This document shows, in pieces, positions 1 to 9,478 of a stretch of 64,000 bases of DNA; positions within the stretch are counted from its first letter, which is position 1, and each line of letters starts with the position of its first letter. The notes under the pieces were generated by a model. That model worked only from the letters and a program-made list of their open reading frames with translations, did no database searches and was not told the DNA's origin. Position numbers and translations under genes: made by a program. Source of the DNA: a virus; IMG/VR virus record IMGVR_UViG_3300045141_000181, positions 1-64,000 of that record; one strand, written 5' to 3'.

Positions 1-961
1 AGGGATTGGACCCATATTGCAAACAATCCCCGGCCGCTGGCGGGCTGCCGATCAGATACGCCATCGCCAATGTGCTTGATCCATTGCCGAACTGATACGT
101 GTTCGACCCGGTATCGTAGGCGATTGCCCCCGCAGCAGTTGGTGCGGCAGCGAGGGACGATGGGACAGTTAGGGCGGTAGACGCCGCAAAGCTGTATGCA
201 AATGCTCCGAACGTAGCGGCAGAGTCGGTGTATACCGTGGTAGAGAACTGTTGCGGCTTAGTCAGCGACGATTGCCCCTGAATCGATGAGGGAGACACCC
301 ATATAGCGACCTGCCCACTGCTGGGCGTCCCTGAACTCGTGACGTTTCCGCCGCCCGCAGGCGTTGCCCATGTCCCATCGCCGCGCCAGAATGTACTGGT
401 CGACGCTCCTGACCCGCTGGCTAGATTGGACACCGGCAAATTGCCGGATACATCTGAAGACAGGCTGACCGCGCTCCAAGTGGGCGCACCGGCCGCTCCG
501 TGCAGCACGGTAGTTGTGGTGCCTAGGGATAATCCCCCGAACGCGCCCGAGTTATTAAACTGCAATGCGCCATTTGCTCCTGCCGGACTTCCGCCACCAC
601 CGCCGCCGCCAGCCTGCGCCGTCCAGACGTTGGTGGCAGTACAGCCATACAGATTCGAGCCGGGAATCTGGGCGGTATTAAAGAACACCATCCCGACTGA
701 GCACGTGCTGGGATTCGTCGGTCCATTCGGTATCTGAAACTTTGCCGTTACGCTCAGTCCCGGTAGCGGACTATTCCCTGACAGAAACAGATCGAGAGAG
801 ACAAAGTTCTGATTGAGAGGGATATTCCAGTTAGGATCATGGGCATTGGGCAAATTCAGCCCAATATTCGGCGTGGTCTGCGCAAGCACCGCACCGCACG
901 CTGCGAGCGTAAGCACGCACGCTTTCATAACGCGCGCTAGGCGCAAAGGCAGACTATTCAT
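1..961 (-). CDS. Tail-fibre-like protein with signal peptide (3' end outside window)
   Basis: The frame is open from an ATG at 961 to the left edge, giving 320 residues without a stop. It begins with a basic segment and a hydrophobic core ending [10 protein letters not shown], a Sec signal that could also be read as a lipobox (LAAC). A fibre-type N-terminal segment follows ([18 protein letters not shown]), then a Gly-rich linker and the motif [12 protein letters not shown], which recurs in phage tail-fibre and baseplate proteins. It is the last gene visible in the late operon. Receptor-binding fibre is inferred from the motif and position. The export signal is at odds with a cytoplasmically assembled virion protein. 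Confidence 0.7.
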   Translation of the reverse strand, partial: MNSLPLRLARVMKACVLTLAACGAVLAQTTPNIGLNLPNAHDPNWNIPLNQNFVSLDLFLSGNSPLPGLSVTAKFQIPNGPTNPSTCSVGMVFFNTAQIPGSNLYGCTATNVWTAQAGGGGGGGSPAGANGALQFNNSGAFGGLSLGTTTTVLHGAAGAPTWSAVSLSSDVSGNLPVSNLASGSGASTSTFWRGDGTWATPAGGGNVTSSGTPSSGQVAIWVSPSSIQGQSSLTKPQQFSTTVYTDSAATFGAFAYSFAASTALTVPSSLAAAPTAAGAIAYDTGSNTYQFGNGSSTLAMAYLIGSPPAAGDCLQYGSNP

Positions 962-984
962 TTTTGGGGTCCTGAAAAAGTGGT

Positions 985-1584
985 TTAGTTCTGAATCCAG
1001 AAACTGGTGGGCGGCTCAGTGGTCATAGTGAAGCCACCATTATGCGTGGTGCTGCAGTGTAGATAATCGCCAACAGCCATATGCTCAGAGAACGACACCT
1101 GGTTGGTAGTGAAGGCTATGCTCGTGATTACATTGGGCGCAATAGCAACTTCTGTATCAACCCCTCCAACGTTATGAAAGATTCTTACCTCGAAGAACCC
1201 GCTGGATGTGGTGTCGGCAGACTTGAATTGACATGAGCCGGTGTAGTTTCCAGCAACCGCCGCAATAAATCGTTCCGGATTTACCGTGTTCGAATGCGTG
1301 ATCGCTGAGCCGGTATTGTTGGCATTGTTTGTGTCGAATGACAAATCAGTATCGGTACTGTCTGGTATGACTTGCCCCGTTGACTGTGTCGCCTTTATCC
1401 ACGTCTTGGCACAGGACCCAGCAATCAATTGGCTACTGGAGTTGCTTCCTAGGCACGCTTGACTGGCAGGAACTGACGCGCCGTTGATAGTCGTGGCGTT
1501 CCCAGACGAGCCGCCTGCGGCTGGAAACTGCGTGATCTGCGCGTAGGCGAGTAGCGCGATGAATGATAAGGCTATGAGTCGCAT
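985..1584 (-). CDS. Secreted C1q/TNF-like jelly-roll protein, probable adhesin or fibre tip
   Basis: The start is taken at 1584 (199 aa) because an upstream ATG at 1629 would run into the preceding gene, which stops at 1592. Residues 1-15 ([15 protein letters not shown]) form a short signal peptide. The C-terminal half alternates beta-strand patterns such as [28 protein letters not shown] and [15 protein letters not shown], resembling C1q/TNF-like jelly-roll domains found at phage fibre tips and in bacterial adhesins. The middle is rich in Ser, Thr, Asn and Gly. It sits between two other signal-peptide proteins. The fold is inferred from pattern only. Confidence 0.6.
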   Translation of the reverse strand: MRLIALSFIALLAYAQITQFPAAGGSSGNATTINGASVPASQACLGSNSSSQLIAGSCAKTWIKATQSTGQVIPDSTDTDLSFDTNNANNTGSAITHSNTVNPERFIAAVAGNYTGSCQFKSADTTSSGFFEVRIFHNVGGVDTEVAIAPNVITSIAFTTNQVSFSEHMAVGDYLHCSTTHNGGFTMTTEPPTSFWIQN

Positions 1585-1591
1585 GATTGGC

Positions 1592-2005
1592 CTAGTTGGT
1601 GAAAACGAATTCATAGGTGAGTCCGGCACCGCTCGCCTGCACGGTTATCCCGCTTTGCGCGAGCACGCCGAACGGCGCATTGAATACCACGTCCGTACCG
1701 GCCGCGATCACTTGCGCATCGAGCGGCAACGGTTGGGGCGATCCCTGTGCGTCCTTGATCGTGACCGTGACGCTGCTGCCACCGGTAGGATTGTGTAACC
1801 AGATGCCGATGATGTGGGCCGTGTGAGCCGTTACGACAGTTGATGTCTGCGGCATCACCTGTGAAACAAACTCTAATGGACCTCCAAACCCGAAGGAGTT
1901 ACCCTGCGGTGGCCATTGCCCATTACGGTTAATGATTGTCGGCGGGGCGGCCAACAGTCCGCAAGCACATAGACCTACGGCCAGCAGATACAACTTTCGC
2001 TTCAT
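1592..2005 (-). CDS. Small secreted beta-rich protein
   Basis: 137 aa starting MKRKLYLLAVGLCACGLLAA, a clear Sec-type signal sequence, followed by a beta-rich body with phrases such as HIIGIWLHNPTGGSSVTVTI. I do not recognise a family. It lies in the receptor-binding end of the late operon with 7 bp to the next gene. It may be a fibre-associated or surface protein; the signal peptide is the only firm functional statement. Confidence 0.55.
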   Translation of the reverse strand: MKRKLYLLAVGLCACGLLAAPPTIINRNGQWPPQGNSFGFGGPLEFVSQVMPQTSTVVTAHTAHIIGIWLHNPTGGSSVTVTIKDAQGSPQPLPLDAQVIAAGTDVVFNAPFGVLAQSGITVQASGAGLTYEFVFTN

Positions 2006-2033
2006 GATTTGCTCCAGATGAGGATTGGTGAGA

Positions 2034-2657
2034 CTAGAAACCGGACGGGGCGCTAAAATCTTCTACCGGCGCGGGCGGCGGTGCGCCTTGATACAGCCGC
2101 GCTCTCAAGACCCTACGTGGCGGCACGATGGCCACACGTCCACCGGGCGGCGTTACGGCGCGCGTAGCGGCGATGGTATACGGCAGGCTGGCCGGGGATG
2201 TCGCCGTGCTTTGGACCTCAACGCCTTCGGGAGAATGCGCTGTGACTACCGGCGCATCGGGAGGCAGTTGGCTCTTGTCTGGACTCCCCATCCCGAACTG
2301 CGTGCTGCCCAGTATTTCAGGTAATCGATTCTTGCGCGCTGCGGAGTGAATTGCAGCTTTCTTTATTTGCCCTGGATCGTAAGCGTATACATTGCCGTAG
2401 GAGTCACTCGTGATCGCCACTCCGGGCGGATAGCGCTGCGGCGCGGGCGTGCCTTTGGGCAGCATTACAACTTTACGCAGACCCTGACCCAATTGCGCGA
2501 GTTGCGTGGCAATTGTAGCCGGATGTTCGGGAACGGTGGCCGTTGCTGCCGTCGGAGGCAGCGGGGTGGTTGCGGTCACTCGCTGCACATCCGACGGCTC
2601 TGGCGGTTCCTTCTGCTCCAGCGGTTGCGAATCGACAATATCCCAACCGGATATCAT
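2034..2657 (-). CDS. Hypothetical Pro/Thr-rich protein of the tail operon
   Basis: 207 aa. The ATG at 2657 overlaps the stop of the upstream ejection-type gene in an ATGA junction, so the two are translationally coupled. The N-terminal 60 residues and the C-terminus are rich in Pro, Thr and Ala and probably disordered, around a short ordered centre (GVAITSDSYGNVYAYDPG). No family recognised. Position suggests a virion or virion-assembly protein. Confidence 0.55.
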   Translation of the reverse strand: MISGWDIVDSQPLEQKEPPEPSDVQRVTATTPLPPTAATATVPEHPATIATQLAQLGQGLRKVVMLPKGTPAPQRYPPGVAITSDSYGNVYAYDPGQIKKAAIHSAARKNRLPEILGSTQFGMGSPDKSQLPPDAPVVTAHSPEGVEVQSTATSPASLPYTIAATRAVTPPGGRVAIVPPRRVLRARLYQGAPPPAPVEDFSAPSGF

Positions 2658-4048
2658 TGCTGTCCGTCCACTTGGGTTATGGTGCCGTTCTCGTCTTTTC
2701 GGATGGTCAGGCCATTCCTGAATTTGTAGGTTCCCGGCGCTAGATTGGCCGTCACGTCAGGCGGCGGCGTCATGGCGGCAGCACCAAACCGGATTACGTT
2801 CTGTGGAATATGCGGCGCAACTGCAGCGGTCGCTTTTCCCAACTTCGTAGCCGCTGCGCGGCTGAGCGCAATACCGAGCTTCGATTTGACCTCGGGACTC
2901 TCCAGCGCCATGCGCAAGTAGTGCGCCGCCGCAATCGCCGTTCCCGTGCCGATACCGCCCTCTACGTGCCCAGTTCCCGCCCCCGCCGCAGCAGCCGCAA
3001 TCGCCGCGAAATAGGGGGTAATGCGCTTGTTTCCCTCGCGCACCACGAACGTACTCAGCGCCCGGTCTAGATCTATGAGGCTGCCTTCATTCTGGTTGAG
3101 CGATCCGATTAGCGGATACGCCTGCTCCAGTTCTTTGCGTAGCGCGTCCGCTAGAACCTGTTTGGCCTCGGTCTTCATCGGGACCGGTTCGCCCGTCCAT
3201 GCCTTCGGTGTCTCCCTGCGAACCTCATCATACAGAGCCTTCTTGGTGGTTTGCGCTTCCGGCCCGTTGAAGTTACCCCCCATTCCTTGTGGCGCGCCCT
3301 GAATTCCGCCGTGCCTGTTTAGGAAATTCTTCTCGACTTCGTCGATGGCGTTGATGTAGGACGGGTCGCCGGAACCCGCCGACCATTTCACGCGCAGATC
3401 ATTCAGCCCCTGGACGATTTTCTGCGGATCAATCTTTTTGTTCGGGTCCTGATGAATGATGTCTGTAATCTGATCATTCAGCGCTTCCCATGCTTGATGC
3501 GCTTGATTCTTTCCGGCTTCGCTTACCGGGATACGATTCTTCAGCCCAGCATCCACCACACTATTCGCATAGTCGATACCCTTGGACGGCGCAGGCATCA
3601 CCGAAGATTGATACAACTGCCTAGGATCTAGATAGCGCCCGAATGCCTTCCCGATGGCCGAAGTGATGAACCGCCCAGTGCCTTCGGATAGCCCCTGCCC
3701 GAGCGCATCCAATCCGACATTCTTGCCGAACTCCGCGAACGATTTGGGAGCTTCCGGAGATCCCAGCGCCACGTCCGAACCCTGCTTAATCGCCGATCCA
3801 GCCGCGCCACCCGCGCCCGCATAGAGCATTGCGGCAGGTATTCCAACTTCCGGCGCTAGAAGACTCCCGACCAAGCCACCCGCCGCTGGCAAATAGCTCG
3901 CCATGCGTTCAGGCAGGTCACTCGGTAGTGTCGGACTCACGTCGCTGTTGTGCGGCAGCAACGCTGGTGCTTGGTATTTCGCAAACGGATCACCAGCGGC
4001 ATCTGGTTGCGCCGGTTGCTGATACTTTGCAAATGGATCGTCAGCCAT
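2654..4048 (-). CDS. Probable internal virion / DNA-ejection protein 1
   Basis: 464 aa. The N-terminus contains a duplicated DPFAKYQ motif (residues about 5 and 21), followed by an Ala/Gly-rich amphipathic segment (residues about 50-90) and a long helical middle. Such low-complexity, Ala-rich proteins downstream of the tail nozzle gene are typical of podovirus ejection proteins, which leave the capsid and span the envelope during DNA entry. It starts directly after the stop of the upstream gene. The family is inferred from order and composition; no enzymatic motif was seen. Confidence 0.55.
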   Translation of the reverse strand: MADDPFAKYQQPAQPDAAGDPFAKYQAPALLPHNSDVSPTLPSDLPERMASYLPAAGGLVGSLLAPEVGIPAAMLYAGAGGAAGSAIKQGSDVALGSPEAPKSFAEFGKNVGLDALGQGLSEGTGRFITSAIGKAFGRYLDPRQLYQSSVMPAPSKGIDYANSVVDAGLKNRIPVSEAGKNQAHQAWEALNDQITDIIHQDPNKKIDPQKIVQGLNDLRVKWSAGSGDPSYINAIDEVEKNFLNRHGGIQGAPQGMGGNFNGPEAQTTKKALYDEVRRETPKAWTGEPVPMKTEAKQVLADALRKELEQAYPLIGSLNQNEGSLIDLDRALSTFVVREGNKRITPYFAAIAAAAAGAGTGHVEGGIGTGTAIAAAHYLRMALESPEVKSKLGIALSRAAATKLGKATAAVAPHIPQNVIRFGAAAMTPPPDVTANLAPGTYKFRNGLTIRKDENGTITQVDGQQ

Positions 4049-5707
4049 CTATTTGACTTTCGCGCCCGGGTGATCCTTTATGAACTGGTCCGCTTGGCTG
4101 GCGTGGATCTTGCCGGTTCGTCCGTCCGGCAGTGTCGCCGTAACCATTGCGTCTTGCGGGACCGCCTGCGCCGCTTCTCCCGGCCCAGTACCAGATTGGC
4201 CGCTACTGCTTGGCAAAGAGCCGCGCTTTTGTAGTCTCTGCCGGGTGGCATTGTCAAAATACTTGCCGGTAGGGAAGTCCTGATTGGTGGCCGCCCTGTA
4301 GCGCTGGTAAATTCCCTCAAACTGACTGTCCATCAACTGATTGACTTCGTCGAGAGCATCCTTACGCACGCTCTCTATCGGGGAGAGCAGGTTGGCCTCT
4401 GATCTCTTGGCTTGGTCTTGGGTCAGTACGCCGCCGCTCACGAGCTTTCCGAACTCCTCCGCGATTGCGTTCGAAACGATATGCAATCGCCGCTGAGCAC
4501 CAGTCGTATTCGTTCCGAGCAGCGGCGAGAACCCTAGTGCTGATGAATTCTTATCGAACCGATCCAGATGGCCCATGATGCGCGTGATGGTGCCAAGATT
4601 CTGCGCGTCTTTGCTGTTCTGGAAATTCTTCTTCCCGAGATAGCGCCCTTCTGTATACGTTGGGTCGATCTGGTAAACCCAGTCCATCGTCTGGTTGTAG
4701 TTTTTGCTACGTGGCGATGGTGCTGGAATGTCGCCGTTCGCAATTGCCTTGAGTCGCGGTAGATCTGATGCGGGTGGCGGCGTACTGACTTCCGCCCCAT
4801 TCCCCGCTGCCGGGGTTCTCATTTCGTGCGCCACTCGCACCTTGTCCGCTTGCTGCGCCCTCAGCGCTTTCGCAGGATCACCGCCGTTAGCGTCCAGATA
4901 GGATTGCCATTCGCTGGTGTTGTGTTCCTTGTTGTTGACTCCTACCGCCGCCTGATATAGCGAATTAGGTACGGCAGTTCCCGGCTTGACACCCATCACG
5001 CTTGCAAGGCCCGGATCCGTGACTACCATCGTCTTTTCTGGCTTCTCGTACTTGCCAGCCGCAACCCTGACGAGTTCAGTGGCGGTCGACGACGGGATCT
5101 TGCTTCCCACTTTCAGGATGTCTCCGCTGGCAGCCGCCATTTCCGGCGTAACTTCGACCAATGGCGGCGTGCGGCCCAAACCCTCCATGTAATCCGCGTG
5201 GGCCTTCTTGTAGGCGATATCCGCCGCAGTCCCGGCATTCTTCCACCACGCTTGATTGCGGGCGGTTTCTGTCTCTGCGGCTTGCTGAAGCGGCGCGACG
5301 CGCGATTTCCATTCGGCCAACTTCTGACCGTAACCCGGCGCGAGGATGTTCTGACTGAGTTCGTTCAGGTCGATCGGGTTGCGTGTTCGGCCTGCGGCAT
5401 TGGAATACCCGGCAGCGGCACCCGCACCCGCGCCTGCGAGTCTCTGCCACCACTTCGGTTCCGGTAGGACCGGCTGTTTAGCAAGCTCTGCTGCGAGTGC
5501 TTGGTTAGCCGGTCCCACGACGGGCGGGGGACCACCGGAATCCGTTGGCGGCGGTGCGATCGGAGGCGCGGCCACAGCGACAGGAGCGGGACCGACTGGC
5601 AACGCAGCGCCCGGATCAGGGACGCCTCCGCGCATTTGCGCAAGCTCCTCGTCGGTCATCGGAGGAAGCAAGTCCTCGTCGTCGCCGATGTAATTGACGC
5701 TAGCCAC
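4049..5707 (-). CDS. Probable internal virion / DNA-ejection protein 2
   Basis: 552 aa, starting with GTG at 5707, overlapping the previous stop by 8 nt and preceded by AAGGGG at good spacing. The N-terminus is acidic (DDEDLLPPMTDEELAQM), then comes a Pro/Ala-rich stretch and a large mostly helical body. A C-terminal part (VTATLPDGRTGKIHASQADQ) looks like a small beta domain with a DGR turn. No lytic transglycosylase motif was seen. Its place between two other Ala-rich proteins supports a role in the ejected inner core. Confidence 0.55.
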   Translation of the reverse strand: MASVNYIGDDEDLLPPMTDEELAQMRGGVPDPGAALPVGPAPVAVAAPPIAPPPTDSGGPPPVVGPANQALAAELAKQPVLPEPKWWQRLAGAGAGAAAGYSNAAGRTRNPIDLNELSQNILAPGYGQKLAEWKSRVAPLQQAAETETARNQAWWKNAGTAADIAYKKAHADYMEGLGRTPPLVEVTPEMAAASGDILKVGSKIPSSTATELVRVAAGKYEKPEKTMVVTDPGLASVMGVKPGTAVPNSLYQAAVGVNNKEHNTSEWQSYLDANGGDPAKALRAQQADKVRVAHEMRTPAAGNGAEVSTPPPASDLPRLKAIANGDIPAPSPRSKNYNQTMDWVYQIDPTYTEGRYLGKKNFQNSKDAQNLGTITRIMGHLDRFDKNSSALGFSPLLGTNTTGAQRRLHIVSNAIAEEFGKLVSGGVLTQDQAKRSEANLLSPIESVRKDALDEVNQLMDSQFEGIYQRYRAATNQDFPTGKYFDNATRQRLQKRGSLPSSSGQSGTGPGEAAQAVPQDAMVTATLPDGRTGKIHASQADQFIKDHPGAKVK

Positions 5708-6797
5708 GTTGCCCCTTATACGGCTGTCTGGTCTTGGCCGCTGGCATCTTCGCCATGCTTGGGCGGGTCTTTGCGCCAGCGCGGTAAGACAGCGGCACTA
5801 CCGCTTCGTTCTTTTGCAGCCGCACTTCCGTAGGCTGAGTGAAGATCCCGCCTCTGCCCTGCGGCATGCCTCCGTCTTCGAGATAGTGGTGAGCAATATT
5901 CCCCGCCGCTTCGCCGATCTCCTGATACGGCGTGACCTTGCTCCACGGCTGTTGAGTCATGGGTTGCTGTGGCTGTTGTGCGGCCATCTTGAGCCGCTGC
6001 AGCCATGAAGTAGGCGCGGATACTGGAGGCGCGCTCTCAGCAATCGCCACGTCCGGATACAGTTCATATCCACCCGATGGCGTTAGGTCTATCCCGCCGT
6101 CTTCGTAATAGTTGTTCGGCCCGCTCGGGCCGCTTTTCAAATCTATAATCTTTTCGGGACCAGCCTCGCCAACTACCGCAGGAGTTCCTCCACTTTCTAT
6201 TCCACCGTCTCCCAATTTCTTTAATCCGCCAAGACCACCAGCAACTGCGCCCACTATCTTGTCGAACGTGGAAGGCAATTGCGCTGCAGTCGTGGTGGCC
6301 TGCGCTTGTCTGCCGTACTCGTTCTGGGCATTCTGGTTCTGCTCCTGCTGCAATCCGCCGTAGTAGTTCAGCGCCTGATCCTGCTGTCCGAGCCGCGCAT
6401 TGCCGATAGTCTGCTCGCGTTGCGCTGCCGTATTCGATGCCGCAATGCGGGCCTGCGTCATGGCATCCCCAGCCGCCGCACCACCTTGCTGGGCCGCGCG
6501 GGCTCGATACGTGGCTAGCGCTGCGGGATTTCCTCCCGCTGCGGCTGCCGCCCGTTCCGCCGCTCCAACTGCGGCTTGATTTTGGACCCCGGCAGAGATA
6601 CCCGCGCCTGTGACGATTTGCTGTTGCTGTTCCGGTGTGAGTTCAATCCCAGCCGTTTCCGCTGCGTTATAACCGCCTAGACCCTGCGCAAGCGGGTCCT
6701 CAATTCCACCCAGATAGTCCTGCGTGGCGTTGCGCTGCTGCTCGGCGAGCTGCGCGCGCTGCTTTTCCTGATCGCTTAAATTAGTAAGACTTGCCAT
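5700..6797 (-). CDS. Probable internal virion / DNA-ejection protein 3
   Basis: 365 aa with AAAGGA 5 nt before the ATG. Residues 1-180 are Gln/Ala-rich and helical (repeated AAERAAAAAGG, QQEQNQNAQN). The second half contains VVGEAGPEKIID and VRLQKNEAVVPLSYR, short motifs that recur in tape-measure and internal virion proteins (GEAGPE...; ...EAVVPL). It overlaps the next gene. With the two following genes it forms a three-gene set like podoviral ejection proteins. Confidence 0.6.
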   Translation of the reverse strand: MASLTNLSDQEKQRAQLAEQQRNATQDYLGGIEDPLAQGLGGYNAAETAGIELTPEQQQQIVTGAGISAGVQNQAAVGAAERAAAAAGGNPAALATYRARAAQQGGAAAGDAMTQARIAASNTAAQREQTIGNARLGQQDQALNYYGGLQQEQNQNAQNEYGRQAQATTTAAQLPSTFDKIVGAVAGGLGGLKKLGDGGIESGGTPAVVGEAGPEKIIDLKSGPSGPNNYYEDGGIDLTPSGGYELYPDVAIAESAPPVSAPTSWLQRLKMAAQQPQQPMTQQPWSKVTPYQEIGEAAGNIAHHYLEDGGMPQGRGGIFTQPTEVRLQKNEAVVPLSYRAGAKTRPSMAKMPAAKTRQPYKGQRG

Positions 6798-6806
6798 GCA
6801 TGTCCT

Positions 6807-7070
6807 TTATGGGGTGAAGCTCTTGAGAATTCCGTTGGTGAAGGCCAGCGTGCTACTGCCGGTATTGGCCGCATTGCCAACTACCGCGCTCACCGTTGCC
6901 CCTGCTGTGATCTGCGCCTGAATAGCCGTTATGGCCTGCTGCATCGACGCGACGGTAGTTTGCATTATGTTGATCGTGGTCATCAGGTCGTCTAAATCCT
7001 TAGCGGCCGACTGCAACGCAGGCTGGCCGGTCGAGCGCAACTGCATTTGCGATTGAAGTTGGAAGGCCAT
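6807..7070 (-). CDS. Small coiled-coil structural protein
   Basis: 87 aa. Residues 20-55 form a probable coiled coil (DLDDLMTTINIMQTTVAS), followed by a Gly/Ala/Thr-rich tail. It is packed between the tail nozzle gene and the ejection genes (4 bp and 10 bp gaps). It could be a short trimeric fibre or tail needle component; no family recognised. Confidence 0.5.
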   Translation of the reverse strand: MAFQLQSQMQLRSTGQPALQSAAKDLDDLMTTINIMQTTVASMQQAITAIQAQITAGATVSAVVGNAANTGSSTLAFTNGILKSFTP

Positions 7071-7073
7071 AAA

Positions 7074-9434
7074 CTACCGGTTGAAAAGACCCTGTTTTTC
7101 GTAGGGCTTCAGCATTGACAACTCCCACCAATCCCCTACTGCGTTTGTGCCGACGCGAATCGTATAGTTCTCGATCTGCGAAATGTCAAACTTCAGCCCG
7201 TACATGATGCCAGGATCCGGAGTGAGCGTTGCCGGGACTCCTGCGGTAGATTGCAATTGCGGATTCACGCTGATCACGTGACCAGGACCATAGACCCAGC
7301 AAATCGCCGTTCCGCTTCCGCGTATCCACACATCGCAATAACCGACGCGAATCATGTTCGAAATGATCTCGTTCCCGCGCGCTAGGCCGCACTCCCAAAA
7401 ACTCTCGATGGCATGGCCTTGGTCGGCGCGCACCGTAGCGTCGAAATGCGCCATGCTCCCTGCGGCAGAAGGACCAATCCACAAATTAGATTGATTCGTG
7501 CTGTCTTCCTTGACTACGCCTAGCGCACTAAACACTGCCGGATTAAACACATCGATTCCGATATCCACCGTGTTGTACGTCAGTCCATTCGTGTAGTCGA
7601 TCACGAACATCGCATTTGGCTCAGTGACGCCCACTCCGAACGGACACCCAACATACAACTTGTGCGCTACCGTGTCATCGGCCATCTGAATTGCATAGGC
7701 CGCTTTCCAGTTGACGGTTGCCCATTCGTCCTGCAGATATGTCAGTGGCAATTCAGCGTATGACCCAGTGAAAAGATATACTCCCGATTCCGTAGTGATC
7801 CACGCATAATTCCCGCCCGTTCGATAGCAAACGCAATTCGCAAATGGAGCACCGAGCGCATCAGATACCCGGACCGGGGGTGCCCACGTCGCGGGAATGT
7901 CATTGTTGTCGGTCACGTACGCCGTCCAGCGGTCGCCCGTCAGGATAAGCGCCGTGCCTCCAGGCATTCCGAAGGCATAACCGAACTTGCGCTGGGATGG
8001 CATTAGGACCTGATTGCGGTCCTGCGCGATCGACTGCGGATTATTGATGTCTGAGGCGTATAGAATCGTGCCGTTCCCGTAGAGCATCCGCAGACCGTAA
8101 TTGCCGACAAACGAAGGATTGAATGGGCCAGCCCCTAGATCGTCCTGAGACAGAAGCAGGAATTGATCGTTAGCCGAATCAGCGGATGCCGCGAGATCCG
8201 CATCCGAGATATTTGCGGTAAACGGTAGATCGATCGCGTTGTTAAACGGTACTGGCTGCTCGCCTACTGATCCGGTCGTCAAGTCAGTTGGCACAAAGTA
8301 CCAATTCGCCGGATTATCCGCGCGGGTCATGATCAGAAACAGCATCGCCCCGCTGCCGCCGTCTGCAAGCGGAGGGAGAGTCACAGTTATGTCGATCCTG
8401 CGGTTGTCCGACGAAAGCGTAACCGACATCGGCGTACTGAAGATCGTAGTCGTTGGTCGGCCAGCATATCCAGTACGATTCTGATAAACGAAGCCAAGGA
8501 GATGCGTCCCAATGGTGCAGAATCCCGCTGCGGCATCGACGGCCGTAAAGTCCGTCGGTGTGATTGGACCGCGAAACGCCAGATCTACAGTATTGCCGTC
8601 CGTCACGCGCGTCTGAATTACGCCATTGCCGAGCGTATCGTATGCGGCAACGTACAGCCACTTGTCCAGCGGCGCGAAGCTTGGTTCCCGCGCGGTCGAT
8701 GTGTCCGCAACGATGGTAAGAATGTTTCCGTCAGACTGGCGATAGCGCTTGATGGCTCCCGGCGATACGCCCTCTTGATACATCACCAGATTTTGTTCGC
8801 TCGTGGCGGGGCTGTTGATGTAGAAGATTCCGTATGCCTGAATCGTATTGGCGGCCGAATCTGTCGCGACCACTTGCAGCAGATGAGCGCCCGCCGCTAG
8901 TCCGGAAGCATCTACCGTCAGCGCCCAGCCGAAATTAGGGGAGCCAGCCATTCCGGGCCTTGCTGCGGCTACGTCGGTGCGCGGAATGCCGATTGTCACA
9001 GTCCCGGCTGGCGCGATGCCGTCTATTACCATCGTCACGCCCGTAACCGTATTGACCGCTCCAGCGACTGCCCATCCGAAGAAATTGATATTTAGTACGC
9101 CACCGACCGGAGTGTAGACAAACGTGTGTGATGGCTCCGGATTGTCGATCTGGATCTCGAAATCTCCGTCAAGATTGTGATAGTTCCCGCCCGGTGCGCC
9201 TACAAGATTCTGGATTCCCGGCTCGATCCAGTTGTAAATACCGGTCACTTTAGCCGACACTGTTGGATTGATCGCGATGGTTCCAGGGCGCATACCGGAC
9301 ACTCCCGGAGAGATCCGCGCATTCTGCATTGCAGAGGCGCGCGCGGGCGTTCCCTTACGTTTCTGCGCAGTGGTCGACCATTGGCCCCTCGGCGTAGTGA
9401 TTTCCTTGCCGGGGGCAAATCCGCTGATTGACAT
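7074..9434 (-). CDS. Tail nozzle / tail tubular protein B-like, with Ig-like insertion
   Basis: 786 aa. It begins with a conserved-looking N-terminus (GMRPGTIAINPT...GIYNWIEPG), then an Ig-like domain at about residues 95-205, then a long beta-propeller-like region with repeated strands (ILTGDRWTAYVTDN, YAWITTESGVYLFTG). Its size, the propeller-like middle and its place between connector and ejection genes match podoviral tail nozzle proteins (T7 gp12 / P22 gp10 type). The start has no Shine-Dalgarno; the preceding bases on the coding strand are pyrimidine-rich, so coupling or hairpin-controlled initiation is possible. Assigned by architecture, not by search. Confidence 0.6.
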   Translation of the reverse strand: MSISGFAPGKEITTPRGQWSTTAQKRKGTPARASAMQNARISPGVSGMRPGTIAINPTVSAKVTGIYNWIEPGIQNLVGAPGGNYHNLDGDFEIQIDNPEPSHTFVYTPVGGVLNINFFGWAVAGAVNTVTGVTMVIDGIAPAGTVTIGIPRTDVAAARPGMAGSPNFGWALTVDASGLAAGAHLLQVVATDSAANTIQAYGIFYINSPATSEQNLVMYQEGVSPGAIKRYRQSDGNILTIVADTSTAREPSFAPLDKWLYVAAYDTLGNGVIQTRVTDGNTVDLAFRGPITPTDFTAVDAAAGFCTIGTHLLGFVYQNRTGYAGRPTTTIFSTPMSVTLSSDNRRIDITVTLPPLADGGSGAMLFLIMTRADNPANWYFVPTDLTTGSVGEQPVPFNNAIDLPFTANISDADLAASADSANDQFLLLSQDDLGAGPFNPSFVGNYGLRMLYGNGTILYASDINNPQSIAQDRNQVLMPSQRKFGYAFGMPGGTALILTGDRWTAYVTDNNDIPATWAPPVRVSDALGAPFANCVCYRTGGNYAWITTESGVYLFTGSYAELPLTYLQDEWATVNWKAAYAIQMADDTVAHKLYVGCPFGVGVTEPNAMFVIDYTNGLTYNTVDIGIDVFNPAVFSALGVVKEDSTNQSNLWIGPSAAGSMAHFDATVRADQGHAIESFWECGLARGNEIISNMIRVGYCDVWIRGSGTAICWVYGPGHVISVNPQLQSTAGVPATLTPDPGIMYGLKFDISQIENYTIRVGTNAVGDWWELSMLKPYEKQGLFNR

Positions 9435-9444
9435 TTGGAGGGAT

Positions 9445-9472
9445 GGCAGCCGCCCCGGTTAGAACGGCTGCC
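9445..9472 (-). promoter_or_regulatory. Hairpin between structural gene and tail nozzle gene
   Basis: GGCAGCCG (9445-9452) and CGGCTGCC (9465-9472) are perfect inverted repeats around a 12-nt loop in the 44-nt gap between two late genes. There is no T-run after it in the transcription direction, so it is not a standard terminator. It may be a processing or attenuation site setting the ratio of the abundant upstream protein to the nozzle, and it could hide the start of the nozzle gene. Confidence 0.45.
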
Positions 9473-9478
9473 GGTTTA

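Noticed and set aside
339-737. Long plus-strand reading frame within the first late gene
   Set aside because: It is the shadow of the open minus-strand frame 1-961, which has the tail-fibre motif and signal peptide.
2025-2729. Several overlapping plus-strand frames
   Set aside because: They lie opposite well-packed minus-strand genes, have no ribosome sites and low-complexity Arg-rich translations.
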